A stretch of 64,000 nucleotides of DNA from Flavobacterium sp. IB48 (GCF_016405855.1 NZ_JAEFCA010000003.1:492253-556252), one strand, 5' to 3'. Shown: positions 36,672-43,586, counted from the stretch's first letter. Translations and numbers: made by a program. The notes: generated from the letters alone by a model not told the origin.

Positions 36672-36728
36672 GACTTTCTGGAACTTCTTCTGACTTTCAA
36701 GAAAAACATTCGACTTTCCTGACTTTCT
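36672..36728. promoter_or_regulatory. helically phased GACTTTC repeats upstream of leader promoter 1
   Basis: GACTTTC starts at 36672, 36692, 36712 and 36721, and a weaker copy (AACTTCT) starts at 36682. Most starts differ by about 10 or 20 bp, so the repeats lie on one face of the helix, ending about 26 bp before the -7 box. This is the pattern of an activator array. The second module has a different repeat at the same place. Confidence 0.6.
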
Positions 36729-36753
36729 GGTCAATACAGGCTCAAAACGGTTG

Positions 36754-36761
36754 TTACTTTG
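36754..36761 (+). promoter_or_regulatory. -7 promoter element of leader RNA 1
   Basis: TTACTTTG matches the Bacteroidota -7 consensus TAnnTTTG with one mismatch. The same octamer, followed by C, lies at the matching place in copy 2 (47999-48006). GTCAA and an ACA triplet lie about 20-25 bp upstream in both. Confidence 0.6.
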
Positions 36762-36999
36762 CCTCAACAAAATTAGTTATCGCTTTGATCTGCAGGTCAA
36801 AAGCAAATGTACAAAACTAGTTCATGTACCAAGTGTGGAAAACCGTAAGACGGATTTTATTCCGGGAAGTATAGATGAAAATCTTACGGTTCTACACACT
36901 TCACTTCCCAAACAAAATTTGGTATTGCCATTTAAAAACCAACCTGGAAAAAGATTTCAGGCAGCAATACCCCTTGTTCAACTTTTAAACTTTAAAAAA
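36762..36999 (+). ncRNA. structured leader RNA, copy 1 (predicted pseudoknot)
   Basis: This 238-nt leader precedes the lipoprotein at 37000. Predicted elements, all shared with copy 2 at 48007: P1, AATTAGTT (36771) with AACTAGTT (36815); P2, GCTTTGATC with GGTCAAAAGC, one bulge and a TGCA loop (36782-36804); P3, GTGTGGAAAACCGTAAGA (36833-36850) with 36882-36899, 16 of 18 positions pairing; P3a, CGGA with TCCG (36851-36864); P4, GGGAAGT (36864-36870) with ACTTCCC (36903-36909); P5, GGTATTGC (36921) with GCAATACC (36964). P4 starts inside the P3 loop and closes outside it, giving a pseudoknot. The leader is open in the lipoprotein frame here, but copy 2 has an in-frame stop at 48112, so the conservation is at RNA level. 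No known RNA family was recognised. Confidence 0.75.
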
Positions 37000-37188
37000 A
37001 TGAAAACATTATATTTATGGGGAGCGTGCGCGCTATTGTCAACTACATTATTCTCTTGCTCTGCTGATGAATTAGAATCTTCAGAACAAAAAACTGAAAT
37101 AAAAAAAGAAATTCCGACAGAGGGACAAGCAAGTGAACCCGATGGTCCCGGTGATGATCAAACTAATATTACGCCACCAAAAAAATAA
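37000..37188 (+). CDS. small proline-tailed lipoprotein, family member 3
   Basis: A 62-residue predicted lipoprotein with signal peptide, lipobox LFSC at residue 20, mature start SADELESSEQKTEIKK and a tail containing DGPGDD and ITPPKK. It is related to the lipoproteins at 35143, 35370 and 48232. It lies directly behind the structured leader RNA and 54 nt before the TPR kinase. A terminator-like hairpin at the end of that gap would make it the main product of the promoter. The frame continues open upstream through the leader, but the signal peptide and the comparison with copy 2 fix the start at 37000. It may be a ligand, partner or target of the kinase; this is not shown. Confidence 0.75.
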   Translation: MKTLYLWGACALLSTTLFSCSADELESSEQKTEIKKEIPTEGQASEPDGPGDDQTNITPPKK

Positions 37189-37225
37189 CAAATAAAATTT
37201 GTTGTTTTCAATAAATTGCTAAATT

Positions 37226-37264
37226 CGGGGAAAGTACGATTTATGTTACGATCCCCGTTTTTTT
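37226..37264 (+). terminator. terminator-like hairpin overlapping the start of TPR kinase 1
   Basis: CGGGGA (37226-37231) pairs with TCCCCG (37252-37257), followed by seven T. The loop holds the kinase ATG (37243-37245), and the T-run encodes its residues 6-7 (Phe-Phe). The same arrangement occurs at 48450-48489. It could end most transcripts after the lipoprotein and hide the kinase start. Confidence 0.7.
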
Positions 37265-38937
37265 GTTTCTTTATTTTTCTCCTTTTAATTTCTTGTGAGG
37301 AGAAAACAAGCACATTAATCAAACCTGAGAAATCGAAAAAAGAAGCAAAACTTCTACAAGAAAAAGCGACAGATCAGTTCCTAAAGAGCAACTACAACAA
37401 TGCTTTTTATCTTTTTAATAAATCAAAAATTGCTTTTGAATTTTATAAAGACAGTACAAATATTGTTTACAATTTAATTCGGATGGCAAACATCCAACAA
37501 ATAAATGGCGATTATTATGGGAGCAAAGAAACCTTAACAGAGGCACTGCCTTATTCAAAAATTAACAATAGCTATATGTCGGCAATCAATAATTCCTTTG
37601 GAATTGCCGATAAAGAACTTTCTATTTACGATGATGCTATTTTTTACTACAATCAGGCTATAAAAGTTTCGCAAGAGCAAATCGACAAACAATCTCCTCT
37701 CAACAATATTGCTGTTGTTTATATTAAACAGAAAAAATATGATAAGGCTATTAAAATTCTAGAAGGAATTTTAGAAACAAAAGCATTCGATAATTTTATA
37801 AAAAGTAAGGCAAGAGTAATCGATAATCTTGGATTTGCTTATTATAAAAAAGGCTTAAACGAAAAAGGACTTCTACTAATGAATGAAAGTCTGGACTTAA
37901 GAAAAAAGAATGACGATGTTTATGGAAGCATAGAAAGTTATCTTCATCTCGCAGAATTTTATTCTCAAACTGATGTTCAAAAATCAAATGAAAAAGCAAA
38001 AAAAGCTTATGAAATTGCGACCCAACTCAATAGTGTTGATGAACGTTTAAAAGCACTCACCTTTCTAATTTCTAATGGATCTGAAGTAAAATATGGCAAA
38101 AAGTATATTGCAATAAATGACAGCATCATAAAGGTTAGAAACAATTTTAAAAATAAATTTGCCAAAATTAAATACGATTCTAAAAAGGAGAAAGACGAAA
38201 ACCAAATACTGCGATTGGAAAAAGCCGAGACTTCTCTTGCACTGCAAAAAGCACAGTATCAGAAGATCTTTTTTATAATTGGCATTACATCGCTTTTTCT
38301 CTTATTGCTTTACTTGAGAAAGTTTTACGAGAACCGCAATCGAATTGAAAAAATAAAAACAGCCTACGACACCGAAACCAGAATTGCCAAAGATATTCAT
38401 GATGAGCTGGCAAATGATGTTTTCAATACCATTACTTTTACACAAACTCAGTCTCTTGAAAATGAAAGCATTAAAGAAACTCTAATTCAAAAACTGGATC
38501 ATATTTATTCGCGAGTTAGAGGAATTTCTAGAGAAAATAATAATGTAGACATTAAAACAAATTATGCGCTCAATTTAAAAGAAATGCTTTCTACCTATAA
38601 TAATGAGCATACAAACATTATCATTAACAACATTGAAAAAGTAAATTGGGATTTAATTGACGAAATTAAAAAAGTTACCATTTATAGAGTTTTACAAGAA
38701 TTAATGGTAAATATGAAAAAGCATAGTCAAGCTTCATTGGTTGTTGTAAAGTTTGACAGTAACGGAAAAACAATTTTTATAGACTATACAGATAACGGAA
38801 AAGGTTGCGAAAAATCAAAAATCGTAAAAAATGGTTTGCAAAATATGGAAAACCGTATTTTGTCTAGTAAAGGAACTATTACTTTTGACACTGAACCTGA
38901 TAAAGGTTTTAAAGTAAAAATAACAATGCCTAAATAA
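37243..38937 (+). CDS. TPR-containing sensor histidine kinase, module copy 1
   Basis: A 564-residue sensor kinase. The N-terminus is a signal peptide with a lipobox-like LLISC near residue 20. It is followed by TPR repeats (about 30-310, such as NGDYYGSKETLTEALPYSK and DDAIFYYNQAIKV), a coiled coil, one membrane helix (about 340-358) and a cytoplasmic kinase of the NarX/DesK type. H386 in DIHDELAND is the phospho-acceptor. The ATPase part has VLQELMVNMKKHS, DNGKGC and NGLQNMENRI. It should sense an envelope signal and phosphorylate the regulator encoded 5 nt downstream. Its start lies within a terminator-like hairpin. The paralogue at 48468 has the same first seven residues (MLRSPFF), kept by conservation of the hairpin. 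Confidence 0.9.
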   Translation: MLRSPFFCFFIFLLLISCEEKTSTLIKPEKSKKEAKLLQEKATDQFLKSNYNNAFYLFNKSKIAFEFYKDSTNIVYNLIRMANIQQINGDYYGSKETLTEALPYSKINNSYMSAINNSFGIADKELSIYDDAIFYYNQAIKVSQEQIDKQSPLNNIAVVYIKQKKYDKAIKILEGILETKAFDNFIKSKARVIDNLGFAYYKKGLNEKGLLLMNESLDLRKKNDDVYGSIESYLHLAEFYSQTDVQKSNEKAKKAYEIATQLNSVDERLKALTFLISNGSEVKYGKKYIAINDSIIKVRNNFKNKFAKIKYDSKKEKDENQILRLEKAETSLALQKAQYQKIFFIIGITSLFLLLLYLRKFYENRNRIEKIKTAYDTETRIAKDIHDELANDVFNTITFTQTQSLENESIKETLIQKLDHIYSRVRGISRENNNVDIKTNYALNLKEMLSTYNNEHTNIIINNIEKVNWDLIDEIKKVTIYRVLQELMVNMKKHSQASLVVVKFDSNGKTIFIDYTDNGKGCEKSKIVKNGLQNMENRILSSKGTITFDTEPDKGFKVKITMPK

Positions 38938-38942
38938 AACCT

Positions 38943-39611
38943 ATGTTTAAAAAAGTAATTATTGCCGAAGATTTTGAAGAATTCAATTTAGCTGTAAAAC
39001 AAACTTTGAGTGATTTCGACATTGTCAATTTTCAACATGCAAAATATTGCGATGATGCTTTACTAAAAATAAGAAAAGCCATTCAGGATAATGAACCATA
39101 CGATTTATTAATTAGTGATCTTTCGTTTAAAAAAGATCATCGCGAAGTAAAAATCGGCAGTGGTGACGAATTGATTCAAAAAGTTCGAGAATTGCAGCCT
39201 AACATTAAAATTATCGCTTACTCTGTTGAAGATAAAAGTGTTCGTATAAAATCTCTTTTCGAGGATTCTGAAATTAATGCTTTTGTACTAAAAGGCAGAA
39301 ATAGTATCGAAGATCTCAAAAAAGCTATAAACATAATTTCGGCTTCTGATCAGAAATTTATTTCGTCCGAAGTTGCTTCTGCGCTACAAGAAAAAGGCAA
39401 CTACGAAATAGATGATATTGATATTAAAATTCTAAAATATTTGTCTGATGGAACATCACAGGATGAGATTATAGAAATTTTTAAAAACAGCGATACAAAA
39501 CCACATAGCAAAAGTGCTATGGAAAAAAGATTAGCAAAACTAAAAGACTTTTTTAAAGCAAATAATACAGTTCATCTTGTTTCGATTACAAAAGATATGG
39601 GAATAATTTAA
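38943..39611 (+). CDS. LuxR/NarL-like response regulator
   Basis: A 222-residue regulator. The receiver domain (about 1-125) has the acidic pair in IIAEDFEEF, phospho-acceptor D59 in LLISDLSFKK and the lysine in FVLKGRNS. The C-terminal part (about 155-215) has IDIKILKYLSDGTSQDEIIE, which matches the start of a GerE-like helix-turn-helix, though the family is divergent. It is the only transcription-type regulator next to the two TPR kinases and starts 5 nt after kinase 1. A candidate DNA target, a TACGG/CCGTA palindrome, lies 70 bp after this gene's stop at 39681 and again at 43269 and 60033. Confidence 0.85.
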   Translation: MFKKVIIAEDFEEFNLAVKQTLSDFDIVNFQHAKYCDDALLKIRKAIQDNEPYDLLISDLSFKKDHREVKIGSGDELIQKVRELQPNIKIIAYSVEDKSVRIKSLFEDSEINAFVLKGRNSIEDLKKAINIISASDQKFISSEVASALQEKGNYEIDDIDIKILKYLSDGTSQDEIIEIFKNSDTKPHSKSAMEKRLAKLKDFFKANNTVHLVSITKDMGII

Positions 39612-39631
39612 ATTTCTTTTTCTTCAATTAT

Positions 39632-39654
39632 AAGCTCCTTTGGGAGCTTTTTTT
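39632..39654 (+). terminator. intrinsic terminator after the response regulator
   Basis: AAGCTCC pairs with GGAGCTT around a 4-nt loop, and a run of seven T follows. It separates the two-component genes from the palindrome-driven operon. Confidence 0.88.
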
Positions 39655-39680
39655 ATTTCCAAAATTTAAATTTTAAGGAT

Positions 39681-39724
39681 TATGGATTTCCGTAAAATAC
39701 TGGTTTTGTTTGGTTTTACTTTTG
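39681..39724 (+). promoter_or_regulatory. palindrome plus -7 box, copy 1 (candidate response-regulator promoter)
   Basis: TATGGATTTCCGTA (39681-39694) is followed by exactly 22 bp and the -7 box TACTTTTG (39717-39724), a perfect TAnnTTTG match. No good -33 box is seen, and the palindrome centre falls near -43, where class II activators bind. From the palindrome through the -7 box the sequence is nearly the same as at 43269; the 33 bp after the palindrome are identical. Confidence 0.72.
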
Positions 39725-39751
39725 AATCGTAATCAATTTAAAATTAAAAAA

Positions 39752-39910
39752 ATGAAAAAATTAGCTGTTTTATTTAGCCTATTCTTCCTAGTCTTAGGAG
39801 GAAGTATTGAAGCTCAAAGTGGTCATTACAAAAGCGGAAAAGGTAGTTCTCATAAAGGTGGGAAATACAAAAACTCAAGCACTAATAATCACTACAAAAA
39901 AAGAAAATAA
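39752..39910 (+). CDS. small secreted basic peptide
   Basis: A 52-residue protein with a clear signal peptide (KKLAVLFSLFFLVLGGSIEA) and a mature part of about 32 residues rich in Lys, Ser, Gly, His and Tyr (SGKGSSHKGGKYKNSS, HYKKRK). The mature peptide is strongly basic and low-complexity. It is the first gene after the palindrome promoter, 28 bp beyond the -7 box. The role is unknown; a cell-envelope or secreted peptide is likely. An in-frame upstream start (39710) would place the promoter inside the gene and is rejected. Confidence 0.7.
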   Translation: MKKLAVLFSLFFLVLGGSIEAQSGHYKSGKGSSHKGGKYKNSSTNNHYKKRK

Positions 39911-40002
39911 TTATTTCAGACTTCGATTGACATGAAAATTAAGGACTGGTCGAGAGAAGTTTCAACAATCAGAAAATTTCTAATCAACTAAACTTAAAAA
40001 TT

Positions 40003-40230
40003 ATGGGCTTTCGATTTCAAAAAAGAATCAAACTTGGAGGCGGACTCGGATTAAATGTAAGTAAATCTGGAATTTCTCCAAGTTTTAGAACGAAAATGGG
40101 AACTTTTAACAAAAATGGATATTCTACTAAAACAGGCATTCCTGGAGTACGATACCAAAATAACGGATGCCTTGTCCTATTTGTCTTCACAGGACTTCTC
40201 GCATTTTTAATCTATAACCTTAAATTTTAA
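40003..40230 (+). CDS. DUF4236 family protein
   Basis: A 75-residue protein with the DUF4236 core: GFRFQKRIKLGGGLGLNVSK, then SGISPSFRTKMG and TKTGIPGVRY. A C-terminal hydrophobic helix (CLVLFVFTGLLAFLIYNL) should anchor it in the membrane. DUF4236 function is unknown. It follows the small basic peptide by 92 nt and precedes the Excalibur lipoprotein by 5 nt, on the same strand in the palindrome-driven operon. Confidence 0.85.
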   Translation: MGFRFQKRIKLGGGLGLNVSKSGISPSFRTKMGTFNKNGYSTKTGIPGVRYQNNGCLVLFVFTGLLAFLIYNLKF

Positions 40231-40235
40231 TTATT

Positions 40236-40583
40236 ATGGGATATCGAAAAGGATATTACAGAAAAGACGGAACGTACGTTCAAGGACATTATGCCAATAA
40301 CAGATCCAAATTTTCAAACAAAAATAACGGATGCATGCTTTTGGTTTTGGTTTTTATTGCCTTCAGTTCAATAATTTCTTGTTCAGATTCAGGAGATTCA
40401 ACAGAGATAACTTCTGGTTCTAGTTCAGGATCCAGCTCAAATTCAAGTTCAAACTGCCCTACTAAAACCTGCGGTGATTTTAAAAGTCAAGCCGATGCTC
40501 AAAAAACTTTTGAAAGCTACAAAAAATGCTACAAAAATTTGGATGGAGATGGAAATGGAAAAGCTTGCGAACATTTAAAATAA
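40236..40583 (+). CDS. membrane-anchored Excalibur-domain protein
   Basis: A 115-residue protein. The N-terminus (GYRKGYYRKDGTYVQGHYAN) is a short motif found in many bacterial envelope proteins. A hydrophobic segment (CMLLVLVFIAFSSIISC, about 33-50) ends at a lipobox-like cysteine and is followed by a Ser/Gly linker. The C-terminal Excalibur-like domain has CGDFKSQADAQKTF and the calcium-type loop LDGDGNGKACE with paired cysteines. It lies 5 nt after the DUF4236 gene. Calcium binding outside the cell is likely from the DxDxDG-like loop. Confidence 0.8.
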   Translation: MGYRKGYYRKDGTYVQGHYANNRSKFSNKNNGCMLLVLVFIAFSSIISCSDSGDSTEITSGSSSGSSSNSSSNCPTKTCGDFKSQADAQKTFESYKKCYKNLDGDGNGKACEHLK

Positions 40584-40597
40584 CTAAACAAAAAAAC

Positions 40598-40993
40598 ATG
40601 ATAACACTAGAACTAAAAAGTCACTTTTTGAGATTATATCAAATGGCATTATCTGATGATCAATTTGATGTATTAGAACTTCAAATGCTGTATCATTTTG
40701 CAGACGAAAGAGGAATTCCAAAAGAAGAACTTGACAAGCTTTTTCTAAACCCAGTCCATACCGAATTTATTGTTCCAGAAACTTTAAATACCAAAATTGA
40801 GTATTTATACGATCTCACTAGAATTATTTGGGCAGATGGAAAAATTACAGATGATGAATTAAATATGTTGAGAAAATACTGCCGAAAATTTGATTTTCTA
40901 GAAGAAAACATTAATGATTTATCGGACTACTTCATTGACTGCGTACAGAAAAATATTGGAAAAGAAGAAATTATTAGTCAATTAAACGCTTAA
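40598..40993 (+). CDS. TerB-like helical protein
   Basis: A 131-residue soluble, all-helical protein. The pattern ALSDDQFDVLELQMLYHFADERGIP and IIWADGKITDDELNMLRKYC, with acidic D/E pairs in each half, resembles the TerB tellurite-resistance fold (DUF533/TerB clan), although the match is remote. The ATG at 40598 follows the previous stop by 14 nt. An in-frame start 24 codons upstream would overlap the Excalibur gene and is rejected. It lies 3 nt before the four-helix membrane gene, so coupling is likely. Confidence 0.65.
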   Translation: MITLELKSHFLRLYQMALSDDQFDVLELQMLYHFADERGIPKEELDKLFLNPVHTEFIVPETLNTKIEYLYDLTRIIWADGKITDDELNMLRKYCRKFDFLEENINDLSDYFIDCVQKNIGKEEIISQLNA

Positions 40994-40996
40994 ATT

Positions 40997-42265
40997 ATGA
41001 AACCACTAACACATTTATTTAGTTTAAAAAAATCTGAGAATTCTTCCTTCAAAGTTTTAGAAGAAAATGAAGAAGACAGAGAACAAATTAGAATTACATA
41101 TTATCAGAGCGGTTTTGCCGCTTCTGTAAAAGCTACAGGAAAACCAATTGTTTTAAAGGCATGCCTGCAAAATTTATATATGAGTTTTGAAGATCAGTGC
41201 CGAAAACAAAAAATGGAACAAGATAGACTAAAACAACCATACCGAGAAGAACAGGAAAAAAACAGAACAGAGCTTAAAAAATCCGAAGCTGCTATTGGCA
41301 TTTTTGAGAAAAAAGAACAAGACATAACTGAAAGTATTGATCAGATAAAAAGCGAAATTATTGAAGTAAAACGTAATCCTGATAAATACGGAATTGAAGA
41401 AGGAAAGGGGCTTAAAGCACAATTTTATATTGGACTTATCCTTCTTTTGCCTATTACACTATATGTTTTAGTCTTTTATATTTCGGCTTCTTATTCTGCA
41501 TTTTTCAAAGAATTTTCAAATGATAGCTTAACTGCTGCGATTTTCGATGCCGATGCTTTTACAAATGCATTTAAAGCAAGCTGGCTAGAAGGGGTTTTAG
41601 TTACCACAATTCCGTTTGTCTTTATGGGGTTGGGATATGTAATTCATATGGTTCAAAAAGGAAAAGGGATAAAAAATATATTGAGACTTGTTTCGCTTTT
41701 TGCTATTACCTTTTTATTCGATTCTCTTTTGGCTTATATCATTGAGAAAAAGATCTACGAATTTAACAAGACAACAGAATCATCTCCATATAATTTAAAC
41801 ATTGCTTTGGGCGAACCTGAATTCTGGATGATCATTTTTGCTGGCTTTGTAGTTTACATTATCTGGGGACTTGTCTTTGATTTTGTAATGAAAGAATTTG
41901 AAAATATTGACAAAATCAGAGCTTTTATAAGAGGTAGAAAAGAAAACTTACTTAATCTAGAAAAACTTAAAACAGATAACTTAAATAAAATCAATGGTTT
42001 TAAAGAGCAAGTCGTGGCTATAAACGGAAAAATATCCGAATTGCAGTCTAAAATTGATGGTTTCGTATTTCCTGTAAAAGAATATCTTCATTATCACCAT
42101 CAATATAAAGAAGGCTGGTTTCAGGCAATTGGCACCGAGTTAGCCTTACCCTACAAAGAAAAGGAAGAACTCTTGCAAAGCTGCGAACTTTACTCTGAGG
42201 AACATTTGAGAAAATTAAATTTAATTGATCCTGACTTTCAACATTTAGTATATTCTAAAAATTAA
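40997..42265 (+). CDS. four-helix membrane protein with long coiled coils
   Basis: A 422-residue protein of unknown function. The first 60 residues are soluble. A coiled coil rich in Lys, Glu and Gln follows (about 70-130). Four membrane helices lie near 140-165, 195-218, 230-250 and 275-300, and a second coiled coil spans about 310-360 (LLNLEKLKTDNLNKINGFKEQ). No transporter motif is seen. It lies between the TerB-like gene and the VWA-like lipoprotein gene, with 3- and 5-nt gaps, so the three products probably act together at the inner membrane. Confidence 0.75.
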   Translation: MKPLTHLFSLKKSENSSFKVLEENEEDREQIRITYYQSGFAASVKATGKPIVLKACLQNLYMSFEDQCRKQKMEQDRLKQPYREEQEKNRTELKKSEAAIGIFEKKEQDITESIDQIKSEIIEVKRNPDKYGIEEGKGLKAQFYIGLILLLPITLYVLVFYISASYSAFFKEFSNDSLTAAIFDADAFTNAFKASWLEGVLVTTIPFVFMGLGYVIHMVQKGKGIKNILRLVSLFAITFLFDSLLAYIIEKKIYEFNKTTESSPYNLNIALGEPEFWMIIFAGFVVYIIWGLVFDFVMKEFENIDKIRAFIRGRKENLLNLEKLKTDNLNKINGFKEQVVAINGKISELQSKIDGFVFPVKEYLHYHHQYKEGWFQAIGTELALPYKEKEELLQSCELYSEEHLRKLNLIDPDFQHLVYSKN

Positions 42266-42270
42266 TAACT

Positions 42271-43170
42271 ATGAAAAATACTTTACATAAATCACTTCTA
42301 TTCTTATTATTGATTTTAGTTTTTTCATGCAAAGAAGAAACTAAAAAAGAAGAAAAAGAAACCACTATTAAAACGTCTGTTTCAGAAAATTATAATATTA
42401 GCATACTTGTTGATTTATCTGATCGAATAAGCCTTAAAAAAAATCCAAATCCTTCAATGGAAATATATCAACGAGACTTAGGATATATTAAATCGATTTC
42501 TGAGGCTTTCACTGAGCATTTAAAATCAAAAAGAATGAGACAGATTGACGATAAAATGCAATTATTTTTTAATCCCGAACCTGAGAATGCAGAAATTAAT
42601 TCCATTTCGAAAGACTTGAGAATTATTGTTACTAAAGACAACGCTTCAAAAGAGTTACTTAATTCTATTAATGACAACTATTCCTCAAAAACTACTGTTA
42701 TTTATGAATCGGCAATTAAAGATGATAAATATATTGGCTCAGATATTTGGAATTTTTTCGACAGTAAAGTACAAGATCAATGTATTGACAAGAACTTCAG
42801 AAACATCTTAGTTATTTTAACCGATGGATATATGTTTTATGAAGGAAACCAAATCAAAGACGGCAATTTATCCAGTTATTTAACACCTCAACTTATTAAA
42901 CAAAATGGCTTAAGTACAAATGGTTGGGAAAAAAAGTTTGAAAAAGGAAACTTTGGTTTCATTAAAATTAATGCCGACTTGTCTGATCTTGATGTCCTAG
43001 TTTTAGGAATAAATCCAAGTAAAAATAATCCTTTCGAAGAAAAAATAATAAAAGCTTATTGGACTAAATGGCTTTCTGAAATGAAAATAAAACATTTCGA
43101 AATTAAAAATGCCGACTTACCTTCTAATATGGATAAAATCATTAAAGATTTTATTTTAAAGAAAGAATAA
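42271..43170 (+). CDS. VWA-like lipoprotein
   Basis: A 299-residue predicted lipoprotein: signal peptide with lipobox LVFSC at residue 20, then a Lys/Glu linker. The domain resembles a von Willebrand factor A fold, with the first metal strand ISILVDLSDRIS in a DxS-type motif and the fourth strand NILVILTDGYMF with Thr-Asp-Gly. Metal-dependent protein binding at the periplasmic face would fit, perhaps to the neighbouring membrane protein. It is the last gene of the palindrome-driven operon and is followed by a terminator. Confidence 0.7.
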   Translation: MKNTLHKSLLFLLLILVFSCKEETKKEEKETTIKTSVSENYNISILVDLSDRISLKKNPNPSMEIYQRDLGYIKSISEAFTEHLKSKRMRQIDDKMQLFFNPEPENAEINSISKDLRIIVTKDNASKELLNSINDNYSSKTTVIYESAIKDDKYIGSDIWNFFDSKVQDQCIDKNFRNILVILTDGYMFYEGNQIKDGNLSSYLTPQLIKQNGLSTNGWEKKFEKGNFGFIKINADLSDLDVLVLGINPSKNNPFEEKIIKAYWTKWLSEMKIKHFEIKNADLPSNMDKIIKDFILKKE

Positions 43171-43192
43171 AATATCAAACCAATATGCTTTA

Positions 43193-43219
43193 AAGAGGAA
43201 CTTCATTGTCCTCTTTTTT
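43193..43219 (+). terminator. intrinsic terminator after the VWA-like gene
   Basis: AAGAGGA pairs with TCCTCTT around a 9-nt loop, followed by T residues. It closes the operon begun at 39752. Confidence 0.8.
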
Positions 43220-43268
43220 GTGTTTAAATCCATCTCTAAGAAAACTTCTCTTCAAAATTTTACTCGAT

Positions 43269-43312
43269 TACGGATTTCCATAAAATACTGGTTTTGTTTG
43301 GTTTTACTTTTG
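43269..43312 (+). promoter_or_regulatory. palindrome plus -7 box, copy 2 (candidate response-regulator promoter)
   Basis: TACGGATTTCCATA (43269-43282), 22 bp, then TACTTTTG (43305-43312). The 33 bp after the palindrome are identical to those after copy 1. The single palindrome mismatches differ between copies (C/T on the left, A/G on the right), so the consensus is TACGGATTTCCGTA. Confidence 0.72.
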
Positions 43313-43352
43313 AATTACAAATCAATTTAATACTAATTAAAACTAAAAAATT

Positions 43353-43586
43353 ATGGAATACAAGGTAGTACCATTCGTTGCATCAATCGATCCAAAAAAA
43401 GGAAATTCAAATCATGTTGCTGAGCAACTTGAAAACCTGATAAAAAATTTCACAAATCAAGGCTGGGAATATGTACGTTTGGAAAGCGTATCAACATTTG
43501 TTCATCCTGATAGTGGATGTTTTGGATTAGGTGCTAAACCAGGCTACACAACAAATAGTCAAATGGTTGTTTTTCAGAAAAAATGA
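43353..43586 (+). CDS. DUF4177 family protein
   Basis: A 77-residue soluble protein with the DUF4177 pattern MEYKVVPF at the start, a middle NQGWEYVRLESV and the end QMVVFQKK. It has no signal peptide or membrane helix. Function is unknown. It is the first gene after the second palindrome promoter, 40 bp beyond the -7 box. Its TGA overlaps the ATG of the YidD-like gene (ATGA), which implies coupled translation. Confidence 0.85.
   Translation: MEYKVVPFVASIDPKKGNSNHVAEQLENLIKNFTNQGWEYVRLESVSTFVHPDSGCFGLGAKPGYTTNSQMVVFQKK

Noticed and set aside
36843..36854. CCGTAAGACGG inside the leader as a regulator palindrome
   Set aside because: The half sites are in the opposite order (CCGT then ACGG), and the bases are explained by stems P3 and P3a.
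36751..36999. In-frame upstream extension of the lipoprotein at 37000 through the whole leader (83 extra codons)
   Set aside because: The signal peptide starts at 37000, and the matching leader in copy 2 has an in-frame stop at 48112, so this stretch is conserved as RNA, not protein.
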